Assembly: GCF_024346755.1 (NCBI RefSeq) | Contig: NZ_AP024861.1 | Span: 124,001 to 188,000 of the forward strand | DNA from: Vibrio aerogenes | GTDB taxonomy: Bacteria; Pseudomonadota; Gammaproteobacteria; Enterobacterales; Vibrionaceae | Direction: 5' to 3' | DNA length: 64,000 bases | Program-made: the position numbers and the translations under genes | The notes under the pieces: generated by a model | Told to the model about the DNA's origin: nothing | Seen by the model: only the letters and a program-made list of their open reading frames with translations | The model's database searches: none | Part shown: piece after piece, positions 8,735 through 16,813 of the stretch | Layout of the letters: the number at the start of each line of letters is the position of its first letter | Position numbering within the stretch: position 1 is the stretch's first letter

Positions 8735-9496
8735 TCAGACGCCGTGATTTGCAGGGAGCGGGGATATCTGTTTGAAAGTAAAAGCTTGTTTTTGCCCACC
8801 CAGAATTGTCGTGAAGTTTGTGGTGCCGGTTAAGATATAATAGCCACCTGAGAGGGGCGCTCCCTGAATATATTTGGTGTCCTTATTTTCTTTCAGGGCA
8901 ATCACAAAGTTACTCAGACAAACATACACTGCATGTTCATCAATGACGGTTTCAAACCGGCACTCTGTGTGATCTGGTTTCACTTTAAACAGTGCATCAG
9001 AAGTATCTGAGAGTTTCAGGTAACCATTTTGTACCTTATTCAGGGTTGGCAGAAGGTTAACAAACAATTTGTCGTAACCAAACGCATAAGCCTGACTCTT
9101 ATTTTCAATCGTCTCTTTATGTACGGCTAACTGATATTGCTGTTTATATTTAGCCAGTTGGACCGGAAGTCTGGTATCGCATCCGGATATTTGATCTCCC
9201 CACTGCTGCTGAACCAGTGACTGGTCTTTTGCAAGCGCTTTATCCCGCAGCTTTTTATACTGTGCGATTGCTTTCTCGTTGGACTGAATAATCCGTTTAC
9301 TTTGATCGAGATAGGCGATCGGTCTTTCTGTACTTTTCAGTGACCATTTACACTCATTTAATGCATTGATGACGAGCTGAGTGACGATCCGTTGTTGCGC
9401 TGTTTCATCTGAGGAAACTTCTGATGCGGCATTGACGGAACAAGCCATCAGTAGTCCGGTCAGCAAGCATAAGCTTTTAGACATGAAAGGTTTCAA
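8735..9496 (-). CDS. Exported protein of unknown function
   Basis: 253 residues from a TTG at 9496 that has a good AAGGAA site; an ATG at 9484 is an alternative start. Signal peptide MSKSLCLLTGLLMACSVNAA. The mature protein is helical in its first half (KRIIQSNEKAIAQYKKLRDKAL) and beta-rich at the end. Four cysteines are present in the mature part (near ECKW, SGCDTR, TECRF, YVCL), compatible with disulfides in the periplasm. I do not recognise a family. It lies 30 bp downstream of a small lipoprotein gene on the same strand and is probably co-transcribed with it. Confidence 0.75.
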   Translation of the reverse strand: MKPFMSKSLCLLTGLLMACSVNAASEVSSDETAQQRIVTQLVINALNECKWSLKSTERPIAYLDQSKRIIQSNEKAIAQYKKLRDKALAKDQSLVQQQWGDQISGCDTRLPVQLAKYKQQYQLAVHKETIENKSQAYAFGYDKLFVNLLPTLNKVQNGYLKLSDTSDALFKVKPDHTECRFETVIDEHAVYVCLSNFVIALKENKDTKYIQGAPLSGGYYILTGTTNFTTILGGQKQAFTFKQISPLPANHGV

Positions 9497-9526
9497 TGTG
9501 CATTCCTTATATTTTCATTCAGGCTG

Positions 9527-9832
9527 TTATTGTTTACTCAGGCTGAATACACCTGCAGCGTTGAGACCGTTGAGTTTCTGGTCGGCTTCTTTTTTTGCAT
9601 CTTCCAGAGATAGGGTGCCATTTTGATTCAAAGACCTGACCATGGCTTGTTTATATACCTGAATGATGATGTGGGTAAATTCCGCTTTTTGTGCCGGATT
9701 CAGACCATCCAGAATTTCCTGTACGGATGACTGCATTTTTTCCGGAGACGATGTATTCATTGAAGGGTCGCCACAGGCTGTCAATAAACTCATACTGCCC
9801 ATTAAAAACAGAGTTCTTAGCTTGTTTATCAT
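9527..9832 (-). CDS. Small lipoprotein (resembles DUF6694-type lipoproteins)
   Basis: 101 residues. The N-terminus has a lipoprotein signal ending in LLTAC, so Cys 20 should be lipidated. The rest is a short helical domain (SPEKMQSSVQEILDGLNPAQ) that resembles small lipoproteins grouped as DUF6694; this similarity is from memory and not certain. Upstream in the same operon as the exported protein at 8735-9496. Function unknown. Confidence 0.75.
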   Translation of the reverse strand: MINKLRTLFLMGSMSLLTACGDPSMNTSSPEKMQSSVQEILDGLNPAQKAEFTHIIIQVYKQAMVRSLNQNGTLSLEDAKKEADQKLNGLNAAGVFSLSKQ

Positions 9833-10363
9833 GTTATTACCTGAATGGTTTTATTTACTTCTGTGATTAAACCGGAAGCCCGGTCACAACCATAAGAAAA
9901 GAAGTGCAAATTAAAGCATAACTATTATTTATATCAATGCCGTAACCAAGAGGAAGCCTGAATAATGTTACCTCTGCCAAATTTATCAGAGCGCGACTCA
10001 ATGAGAGTGTTTTCTTTAAATCAGGCAGTTAAATAACATGTTTATCAACTACTTGTAAGTTATTGGTCCGTTTTTCATCAATTGGAATCAGGTTAACAGC
10101 TTTCATCCTGAACTGCGCTGATTGCTATTCATCCGTGAAAGAGTATTGCTATATTGAATCGGTAAATAGTTGCATATTTATGATTTATGAATCATATCGG
10201 TTACCGATTGCACTATTTTCACTTTGTTTTGGACGATTATTGTACAAATTAATCGTCAAAGTTCTGAGTCGCTCTCTGACAGTCTGGATCTTGAGAGGAT
10301 CTGTTGGACGGGAAGGTTATCTGAGAGAGATTCATATCAATGTATGAATGGAGAATGCTAACA
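9833..10363. promoter_or_regulatory. Non-coding region upstream of the mannanase, with a palindromic operator candidate
   Basis: AT-rich, no convincing gene. ATCGGTTACCGAT at 10196-10208 is a 13-bp perfect palindrome of the kind bound by LacI-family sugar regulators, and a half-site AATCGGTAA lies 40 bp upstream at about 10157. It would be a natural control site for the beta-mannanase gene, whose start is 155 bp further on. The regulator is not in the window; the role is inferred. Confidence 0.4.
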
Positions 10364-11761
10364 ATGCAAATTAAGAACTTTCCAGGGAAATTTCCTCTTA
10401 AAACTCTGGGATTAGCAACACTTTTAGCCTGTGCTTCTATGTCTTGTCAGGCTGGTTTTTCTGTGTCTGGTACACAATTACTTGATGGTAATGGAAATCC
10501 ATTTGTGATTCGTGGTGTGAACCACGCACATACCTGGTATACCAGCTATACCAATCAGGCTATTGAAGATATTGCCAGTGTAAATGCGAATACAGTCCGT
10601 ATTGTTTTAAGTAGTGGTGATCGCTGGAATAAAACGTCTGCCGGTGAAGTTGAAAGTATCATCGAACAGATGAAAGCACACAAAATGATTACAGTGCTTG
10701 AAGTACATGATACGACCGGATATGGCGAGGAGTCTGCTGCTTCATCTTTAGACCAAGCCGTCGATTACTGGGAAAGCATTGCTGATGTTTTAAAAGGTCA
10801 GGAAGATTACGTCATCATTAATATTGGTAATGAACCCATCGGAAATAATGTTGATAAAAAAGTCTGGATTGACGGGCATATCGATGCGATCAAACGTCTG
10901 CGTGAAGCTGGTTTTACACATACTCTGATGGTTGATGCACCAAGCTGGGGGCAGGACTGGGAAAAAGTCATGCTTGAGAATGCACCTGAAGTTGCAGCGG
11001 CTGATACACTGAAAAATACGGTTTTCAGTGTGCATATGTATGGTGTTTATCCAACGGCTGACAGTGTGAAAAACTATGTGAATCAGTTCCTGACTGATGA
11101 CAAACTGCCTTTGGTGATCGGTGAATTTGCCGCGGATGATCCATCTGATGGTAAAGAACTCCCTGCAAAAACAGTGATGCAAGTCTCTGAAGAAAAAGGC
11201 ATTGGTTACATGGGGTGGTCATGGGCTGGTAACTCCGGTGCGACTTACTCCAAGCTGATTGATATGACCAACAACTTTGAGCTGAATAACCTGACCGACT
11301 GGGGCGACCTGATTATTAATGACACCAATGGTCTGAAAGCCACGGCAAAACCAGCGACTGTGTTTGATTCGTCAAATAGTGGTGGTAATGACAACGGCGG
11401 TAATGATGATAATGGTGGAAATGACGACAACGGTGGTAATGATGATAATGGCGGCGGCAGTACGGATAGTTCAGTCACCTGTGATGTGACCACATCTAAT
11501 CAGTGGAGTGGTGGCTATCAGCTTGCTGTGACGGTAACAAACAATGGTGCGGCGATTGATGGCTGGAAAGTGAGCCTGAACTATGACTCAGAACCAACGC
11601 TGGTGAATTTCTGGAATGCTGATTTAACTGTGGATGGACAGTCTGTTCAAGCGGCTAACGCAAGCTGGAATGGTCAGCTTGAGACAGGTAAATCCGCTTC
11701 ATTTGGTGTTCAGGGTTCTTATGAAGGAACTTATAAAGCACCGACTTGTGAAGTGCTTTAG
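10364..11761 (+). CDS. Secreted GH5-family beta-mannanase with C-terminal cellulose-binding module
   Basis: 465 residues from the ATG at 10364 (GGAGA site upstream; longer in-frame starts at 10340 and 10355 are less likely). Signal peptide to about residue 30 (SMSCQA before GFSVSG). Catalytic domain about 31-345: FVIRGVNHAHTWY, ANTVRIVLS, then the acid/base Glu 157 in INIGNEP and the nucleophile Glu 254 in VIGEFA. The pattern fits the GH5_8 mannan endo-1,4-beta-mannosidases. A flexible Gly/Asn/Asp linker of repeated GGNDDN units (about 345-372) leads to a module of about 90 residues with the features of CBM2 (NQWSGGYQLAVTVTNNG, WNGQL). It should degrade plant mannan outside the cell. A cellulase activity cannot be excluded. 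Confidence 0.9.
   Translation: MQIKNFPGKFPLKTLGLATLLACASMSCQAGFSVSGTQLLDGNGNPFVIRGVNHAHTWYTSYTNQAIEDIASVNANTVRIVLSSGDRWNKTSAGEVESIIEQMKAHKMITVLEVHDTTGYGEESAASSLDQAVDYWESIADVLKGQEDYVIINIGNEPIGNNVDKKVWIDGHIDAIKRLREAGFTHTLMVDAPSWGQDWEKVMLENAPEVAAADTLKNTVFSVHMYGVYPTADSVKNYVNQFLTDDKLPLVIGEFAADDPSDGKELPAKTVMQVSEEKGIGYMGWSWAGNSGATYSKLIDMTNNFELNNLTDWGDLIINDTNGLKATAKPATVFDSSNSGGNDNGGNDDNGGNDDNGGNDDNGGGSTDSSVTCDVTTSNQWSGGYQLAVTVTNNGAAIDGWKVSLNYDSEPTLVNFWNADLTVDGQSVQAANASWNGQLETGKSASFGVQGSYEGTYKAPTCEVL
11381..11457 (+). repeat. In-frame tandem repeat encoding the Gly-Asn-Asp linker
   Basis: About five degenerate 15-bp units coding for GGNDN/GGNDDN. Codons vary between units, so the protein sequence rather than the DNA is kept. 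Such repeats change copy number easily. Confidence 0.85.
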
Positions 11762-11860
11762 TTTGCGAAGAGCTTTCGTTTGTGAAGTACTTTCGTTTGT
11801 AAAGAACATTCGTTTGTGAAGAACTTTTGTTTGTAAAGAACTTTTGTTTGTAAAGAATTA
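11744..11860 (+). repeat. 17-bp tandem array that starts inside the last codons of the mannanase gene
   Basis: Units begin at 11744, 11761, 11778, 11795, 11812, 11829 and 11846 (last one partial). The consensus is close to GTTTGTGAAGAACTTTC. The first unit is the mannanase 3' end itself (coding for the last residues up to the stop), so the array looks like amplification of the gene end. Units differ from each other by a few bases. It is not a CRISPR: there are no spacers. Confidence 0.9.
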
Positions 11861-11919
11861 GCGCCGTGGGGCAAATCTTTGGTCAATGCAGCGCTGAGTA
11901 ACGAATAAAGAATAAAGAA

Positions 11920-11954
11920 TAAAGAAAAACCCCGGGGGTAAGCCCACCGGGGTT
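11920..11954 (-). terminator. Rho-independent terminator of the CsrB-like RNA
   Basis: On the minus strand AACCCCGG, an 11-base loop and CCGGGGTT are followed by TTTCTTTATTC. Confidence 0.9.
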
Positions 11955-12224
11955 CTGTTCCTACCTGCTGCAATCCTGCAACAATCAATGCTTCCTGCAT
12001 CAAATCCGTGATCAGTATGCTAAATCCTTTAGCTTTGTCCTTACATCGCCTGCCTGGCTGTGTCCTTGACCATCCTGGTTACCGACGCTTCCTCGTCAGT
12101 ACATTCATCCCTTTATCATCCTGATAAAGACCTCATCCTGAGGCTGTCCTGATTATCCCTAAACGTTGTTTCCGTACAACGATTCAGATTCCTTTCTTTA
12201 TCCCTTCATTCAGCTCCCTGCTGA
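11920..12224 (-). ncRNA. csrB: CsrB-family regulatory RNA (sequesters CsrA)
   Basis: Read on the minus strand, about 305 bases contain 18 GGA motifs, many of them AGGA in the loops of short perfect hairpins: TTTATC-AGGA-TGATAAA, CCTC-AGGAT-GAGG, GACG-AGGA-AGCGTC, ACC-AGGA-TGGT, GCTAAA-GGA-TTTAGC, TGC-AGGA-TTGCA and CGTTGT-ACGGAA-ACAACG. This is the layout of CsrB/CsrC/RsmZ RNAs, which bind many CsrA dimers and relieve repression of target mRNAs. A GC-rich terminator with a T-run closes it, a promoter candidate lies at 12232-12260, and a perfect GacA/UvrY box is about 170 bp upstream of the start. No protein gene fits. Exact 5' end is estimated. Vibrio species usually have several Csr RNAs, so the letter (B, C or D) is uncertain. 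Confidence 0.93.
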
Positions 12225-12231
12225 TGTGGTT

Positions 12232-12260
12232 AATATGACGGAATGAGAGGTTTTCTACAA
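12232..12260 (-). promoter_or_regulatory. Sigma-70 promoter candidate for the CsrB-like RNA
   Basis: On the minus strand TTGTAG (12260-12255), a 17-bp spacer and CATATT (12237-12232). It places the start near 12224, just before the first GGA-bearing hairpins. Confidence 0.6.
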
Positions 12261-12387
12261 TCGGGTAAATTAACACTGATAGGTTTATTACTTAGTCTAA
12301 AAAACATTCAATCCCTTTTTTATCAGTATGTTATGTTGGTTCTTTGTTGTGATGTCGGCGAGACAAATCTCTTTTTACGCACCTGTT

Positions 12388-12405
12388 TGTAAGAGATCTC
12401 TTACA
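12388..12405. promoter_or_regulatory. GacA/UvrY (VarA) binding box upstream of the CsrB-like RNA
   Basis: TGTAAGAGATCTCTTACA is a perfect 18-bp palindrome and an exact match to the TGTAAG-N6-CTTACA box known upstream of csr/rsm RNA genes. It lies about 170 bp upstream of the predicted RNA start, the usual distance, and overlaps the stop codon of the LysE-family gene. Confidence 0.88.
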
Positions 12406-13141
12406 CGATGACGAGAAAAAAAAGATCATCGATGAGAGTAGATATCACGCCTGATGAGGCTGAATTGAACAAATCTTCTGCAACTTTCAATAAAATGAAC
12501 AGACCGGCAGCGGATAATATTAATCCACACAAGCTATCAATGTAGCGTGCTGCCTGTGTTATTTTTTGCTGTATACGCCGGGTGGAAAGAATCCATGCCA
12601 GTAAAGAAAACCAGAGGAGTGCTAATCCCCACAGCAGAAGGATAGCCATATATTTCCCTGAAACTGAAAAGTCAGCCGGAATCAGCCCTGACATCAGGCT
12701 GACAAAGAAAACCAACGCTTTAGGATTCAGAATATTTGTCAGAAACCCCTGCATGAATGCTTGTTTGTTGTTGTGAATTTGTTTTGGTTTTATCTCAGAT
12801 GTGGCCTTGGGCTCCTGGCTGAATTGTTGCTGATCAGGTTGCGGGCGGCTGAAAAATATTTGCCGGAGAATATTTAAGCCGGTCCAGCTGAGGTAGCTGC
12901 CGCCTGCCAGCTGAATCATCGCAAATAATAAGTGATGTTGATGAAGTAACAGACTGATTCCCAACAGACTGAGGGCTGAGTGGGCCAGAATGCCGGCGGA
13001 AAGACCCGCTGCAATGTATAGTCCGGTTTTTCTGCCATGTCGGGTGGTATGACGGACGACAAGCGCAAAATCGGGACCGGGACTCATCAACGCAACCCAA
13101 TGGATGCCTGCCAGTGTGAAGAGAATATGTGTTTCGTTCAT
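12401..13141 (-). CDS. LysE/RhtB-family amino-acid exporter
   Basis: 246 residues from the ATG at 13141; the open frame continues to 13468 but that part is not protein-like and overlaps the AraC-family gene. The start matches the family (HILFTLAGIHWVALMSPGPDFALVVRHTTRHG), followed by about five to six membrane segments. Members export amino acids or related small molecules. A linker insertion near residues 115-135 is rich in Gln/Lys. It follows an AraC-type regulator on the same strand, a common pairing in which the regulator controls export. Substrate unknown. Confidence 0.9.
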   Translation of the reverse strand: MNETHILFTLAGIHWVALMSPGPDFALVVRHTTRHGRKTGLYIAAGLSAGILAHSALSLLGISLLLHQHHLLFAMIQLAGGSYLSWTGLNILRQIFFSRPQPDQQQFSQEPKATSEIKPKQIHNNKQAFMQGFLTNILNPKALVFFVSLMSGLIPADFSVSGKYMAILLLWGLALLWFSLLAWILSTRRIQQKITQAARYIDSLCGLILSAAGLFILLKVAEDLFNSASSGVISTLIDDLFFLVIV

Positions 13142-13214
13142 TTTGCCTGATATTCGAACTGATTTAAGGTGAGAGAGATTGTGACAAAATCTGCATCTGC
13201 TGCCTTGTAAAATA

Positions 13215-13270
13215 GTGACTTGGTAAAAAAGTGACTTGGTAAAAAAGTGACTTGGTAAAAAAGTGACTTT
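13215..13270. repeat. 16-bp tandem repeat in the leader of the exporter gene
   Basis: GTGACTTGGTAAAAAA occurs three times in perfect tandem (13215, 13231, 13247), followed by a partial fourth unit. It lies 74 bp upstream of the exporter start codon, between it and the AraC-family gene, so copy number could alter promoter or leader spacing. Confidence 0.9.
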
Positions 13271-13308
13271 GTTTGATGGTATTTTTATTGGTTCAGATGA
13301 AATATGAA

Positions 13309-14106
13309 TCAGGATTTGACCGCAGAAGGCGGAATACCATAAGCGCGTTTGAAAGCTTTCGTAAAATGGGCCTGATCGTAAAAGCCAACCTGGTGTGCGA
13401 CTTCCGTTCCCGTCATACCGGACTGAATCAGCTGTAATGCTTTTTCCAGTCTTAACCGGGTAAACCATGCGTAGGGTGTTAAACCTGTTTTGGCTTTAAA
13501 TTGTCGTTGCAGCTGAATGGGTGTCTGATGGCAAAGGTCTGCCAAAGTCTGCAGCCTGACCGGTTGATCTAAATGAGAGAGCATAAAGTCCCGGATTTTA
13601 TCGAGAGAGTGATTGCCGAGCGCAACAGGTGCTGTTGAACGCAACTGCCCGTAGCGATTCAACAAGGTAGAGAATCCATCATGTGGCAGACAATCTCTCG
13701 CCAGCCGGGATAAATTTTTCTGTCTGAGTTTTTGATGCAGTATGCACAGCTGATTAAACACAACCGGATCATCTATCACAGACTGTTTAAAGCTTAATAA
13801 CTGTTGTGAAGCAGGGCGCACCGGGAAATATTGACTGAACCAGTCAGGGTGTATTGAAAAGACATTGACGCTGTATTGGTTTGCGGCCGCTTCGCCGTCA
13901 TGAACTTCATCCGGCAGAATCACACTGATCTGAGACTGGCCCACACGATGTTGTGCTCCCCGGTAAAAATACTTCTGTTCGCCTTGTGTTATCAGGCCTA
14001 TATGAATATCCAGATGATAATGGCGCTGAAAAGCAAAAGTCTGGTAATCCGCCTCAATGAGCCGTATTTGTTCGATTTCCGTCGAACGATACTGAATATT
14101 TTCCAT
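13309..14106 (-). CDS. AraC-family transcriptional regulator
   Basis: 265 residues. N-terminal cupin-like sensing half (HYHLDIHIGLITQGEQKYFYRG...VILPDEVHDG), C-terminal pair of helix-turn-helix motifs: LQTLADLCHQTPIQLQRQFK and TGTEVAHQVGFYDQAHFTKAF followed by the typical GIPPSAVK ending. Arabinose-binding-like N-terminus plus LysE-type exporter downstream is a frequent combination. It probably activates the exporter in response to a small molecule; the inducer is unknown. Start ATG at 14106 is supported by the family N-terminus length. Confidence 0.92.
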   Translation of the reverse strand: MENIQYRSTEIEQIRLIEADYQTFAFQRHYHLDIHIGLITQGEQKYFYRGAQHRVGQSQISVILPDEVHDGEAAANQYSVNVFSIHPDWFSQYFPVRPASQQLLSFKQSVIDDPVVFNQLCILHQKLRQKNLSRLARDCLPHDGFSTLLNRYGQLRSTAPVALGNHSLDKIRDFMLSHLDQPVRLQTLADLCHQTPIQLQRQFKAKTGLTPYAWFTRLRLEKALQLIQSGMTGTEVAHQVGFYDQAHFTKAFKRAYGIPPSAVKS

Positions 14107-14236
14107 GCTCTGTCCGGGTGTTGAGAAGTTTCAGAATTTATACTTAATTCTGAATTTATACTTAAGCGCTCTGAGGACAGAAGACCTCAGAGCCATATCA
14201 TGAATGGATCAAACCGGTTTGTCTTGTAAAAAATGA

Positions 14237-15136
14237 TCACTGCTTCCTGCGCTGTTTACGGCGGTTGTTTAAGCCTTCAAAACTGAAGATCAGCAGAGCA
14301 CACCAGATAAAACTAAAAGTGATGGCTTTGTCTGTCCGAAAATCTTCACCGTAAATAAGGATGGCGAGCAAAAACATCAAACTTGGGCCAATATACTGGA
14401 AGAACCCTAAAGTTGAGAGTTTCAGCCGGGTAGCTGCGTTGTTGAAGGCCAGCAGAGGTAGGGTTGTGACAATACCGGCAAGGAAAAGAAGTCCGTTCAG
14501 AGACCAGCTGTTATTGCTCAGATGGCTGGTTGAGGTATCGGCAAAGAAGAATAGATAAATGAACGCGATGGGAAGCAGAATCAGGGTTTCAATAAATAAT
14601 CCTGTCTGTGAATCAACGGCAACTTTTTTACGTAACAGGCCATAAATACCGAATGTTGTAGCCAGTACGAAAGCAATAACAGGTATAGAGCCGAAAATAA
14701 TGATCTGAATCATAACGCCGGTTGTCGCCAATGCAACAGCAAGCCACTGAAACTTACGAAGTCGTTCGCCCAGAAAAACCATACCAAGTAAGACATTGAA
14801 TAAAGGGTTTATAAAATAACCGAGGCTGGCATCCAGCATATGATCGTTATTGACGGACCAGATAAACAGCAGCCAGTTGGAACCGACCAGAAACGAAGTG
14901 GCTGTTAAGAACAGCAACTGTTTCCTGTTATTAAAAATAAACCGGACATTCAGCCACTGTTTACCGGCATGAATCAGAATGCCAAGGAATACAAACGACC
15001 AGATGACACGGTGACAGAGAATTTCTGTGGGAGGTACATGTTGGATTGTTTTGAAATAGATTGGCGCGATTCCCCACATCAGATAAGCACTGATCGCGAA
15101 AATGACGCCTTGTCTGGCCTGCTGGTCTTCATTCAT
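14237..15136 (-). CDS. rarD: RarD/EamA-family permease
   Basis: 299 residues with about ten membrane segments and the EamA repeat in two halves. The start (QGVIFAISAYLMWGIAPIYFKTIQHVPPTEILCHRVIWSF is the RarD signature region, residues about 9-48) distinguishes RarD from other EamA transporters. The C-terminal tail is very basic (RRKQRRKQ). The substrate is not established; the old link to chloramphenicol sensitivity in Pseudomonas is weak. Stands alone on the minus strand. Confidence 0.92.
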   Translation of the reverse strand: MNEDQQARQGVIFAISAYLMWGIAPIYFKTIQHVPPTEILCHRVIWSFVFLGILIHAGKQWLNVRFIFNNRKQLLFLTATSFLVGSNWLLFIWSVNNDHMLDASLGYFINPLFNVLLGMVFLGERLRKFQWLAVALATTGVMIQIIIFGSIPVIAFVLATTFGIYGLLRKKVAVDSQTGLFIETLILLPIAFIYLFFFADTSTSHLSNNSWSLNGLLFLAGIVTTLPLLAFNNAATRLKLSTLGFFQYIGPSLMFLLAILIYGEDFRTDKAITFSFIWCALLIFSFEGLNNRRKQRRKQ

Positions 15137-15298
15137 GTTTTTGTTCTGTCAAATAGGCAAACTGATAGTGTGACTAAAATAACACCTTCATCTGACTAAA
15201 AAAACTCATATCCGGCATGACCTGAACGACAATGTTTCAGGTTATGCCGAAATAGATAAGAGATGAATTGAAATTATATTTCAATGAGTTAGTCTGGA

Positions 15299-16576
15299 TT
15301 AATCACCTGAATCAATGTAATAGGACACCCGGGCGCAGGGATTCAGATATTCTAGGACTTTTTCCGGGATTTTTCCGGGAGTGACAACTGACACTACAGT
15401 GAGATCTTCTCTGTCTGATAAATCGATAATGGGTGCCTGGTTTCTCGGAACAGAAGCATCGTAAACCAGTACACTGGGATGCAATAGCTGGTTTGAGTTG
15501 ACTGAAATAACCAAACCAGTCATACCGTTTGATAATTCAACCAAAGAGCCGGGAGGGTAAACCCCCATATATTTGATCAAAATATTCAGGTTTTCATTAT
15601 TGTAGAGATGCTTTTGCTTATACAAATAGGACAGTGCGGCATACGGAATTTTCTGATCACCGGTGATATTTGAGTGGCACAGGCTGTCAAAAGCATTGGT
15701 GAGAGCGACGATCTGTGCCAGTTCATCAATTTGATCACCTTTTATTCCTTCCGGATAGCCGGAACCGTCCATCATTTCATGGTGCTGAGCAATAATAATA
15801 ATGGCTTCTTCCGGTAATCCTTCGATAGTTTCAGCGATTTCAACACCATAACGCGTGTGTTGTTTCAGATAGTTCTTCTCCGGTTCTGTTAAGGGCGATT
15901 GTTTTTTCAAAATGGTGCGGGGTACTTTCACCTTACCAATATCATGGAACAGTGATGCCATAGCCAGTTGCTTGATTTTAGAGACATCATAGCCTTTGGC
16001 TTTACCCACAATAATGGACAGAACCGCCACATTCAGAGAATGAAAATAGATATCCTCTGTTTCCTGGCTCTTATTATTAATCAGGTGCAGCGTCACATCT
16101 TCTTCATTCAGGAGCGTTGATGTGATGTGATCAACTAGTTTAGTGGCTTCTCCGGCGGCATCTTCCGGGCGATTCCTGATTTTATTCATGATGGCCCTGA
16201 GATGAGCTAATGAGCGGTTAAACTCTTTTTCGCACCGGGTCACCCGTCGGCGATATGCGTTCAGCTTCTCTATCCGCTGCTGTTTTTCATCCCATAATTT
16301 TTGTGCTTCATCACTGAGCTGATGTTTTTCCGGCTTTTCTTCAGGTTCGTCTTCCGTGGTTGTTTCCTGTGCCACCGGAGGTGGTAGCGGCTGGTTATCA
16401 CTTTTATCCGGATAAAGATAGACGAACGAAATTCCCAGGTGTTTGATAATTTCTATCTGCTCCTGGGTTTTCAGCTTAAAACTGTTCAGTAAAAAAGGAT
16501 GATCGTTCCATTTTACCGGCAGCCGGATATATAAACCGGGCTGCAAGCGATTCGAATTTATTTTAATACTATCCAC
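15299..16576 (-). CDS. HD-GYP cyclic-di-GMP phosphodiesterase with DUF3391 N-terminus (copy 1)
   Basis: 425 residues from a GTG. The N-terminal region (LQPGLYIRLPVKWNDHPFLL) is the DUF3391 type found before HD-GYP domains. A charged coiled-coil linker (about 80-135) follows. The HD-GYP domain has HD at 211-212 (HDIGKVKVP), HHE at 265-267 and GYP at 273-275, so metal-binding and signature residues are present. It should hydrolyse c-di-GMP to GMP, lowering intracellular c-di-GMP. It is a tandem paralogue of the gene at 16814-18079, separated by 237 bp. Cytoplasmic; no membrane segment. Confidence 0.95.
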   Translation of the reverse strand: MDSIKINSNRLQPGLYIRLPVKWNDHPFLLNSFKLKTQEQIEIIKHLGISFVYLYPDKSDNQPLPPPVAQETTTEDEPEEKPEKHQLSDEAQKLWDEKQQRIEKLNAYRRRVTRCEKEFNRSLAHLRAIMNKIRNRPEDAAGEATKLVDHITSTLLNEEDVTLHLINNKSQETEDIYFHSLNVAVLSIIVGKAKGYDVSKIKQLAMASLFHDIGKVKVPRTILKKQSPLTEPEKNYLKQHTRYGVEIAETIEGLPEEAIIIIAQHHEMMDGSGYPEGIKGDQIDELAQIVALTNAFDSLCHSNITGDQKIPYAALSYLYKQKHLYNNENLNILIKYMGVYPPGSLVELSNGMTGLVISVNSNQLLHPSVLVYDASVPRNQAPIIDLSDREDLTVVSVVTPGKIPEKVLEYLNPCARVSYYIDSGD

Positions 16577-16813
16577 AATATATTGATGACTCTGTATAAA
16601 AATGAGTTGGCGAATTTCCGGACGTTTCGATAAATATCAAAGATGTTTCCGGTTTTTAAAGCATAGTCACTGCTGAGCGATCCGGATAATTGATGCGCTG
16701 AAAATGAGAGTTTCTTAATAAAAACAGAGTTTCTTAATAATAACAGAGCAGAGACCGGTGGACCTTTCTTTGTTTTGATGGTCAGCACGATTCAGGGAGA
16801 ACCGTGACTGAAA

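Noticed and set aside
10063..10347. Frame of 94 codons before the mannanase
   Set aside because: No ribosome site, odd composition, and it covers the operator candidate; more likely leader and promoter DNA.
10430..10460. Lipobox in the mannanase signal peptide (SMSC)
   Set aside because: It lacks the Leu at -3 and fits signal peptidase I cleavage after CQA better.
11744..11860. Possible CRISPR array
   Set aside because: Units are contiguous without spacers, no cas genes nearby.
11758..12003. Minus-strand frame over the tandem array and CsrB terminator
   Set aside because: It is made of the 17-bp repeat and RNA hairpins; no protein-like sequence.
13142..13468. N-terminal extension of the LysE-family frame up to 13468
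   Set aside because: It runs through the 16-bp tandem repeat and into the AraC-family gene, lacks a ribosome site, and the family start is at 13141.
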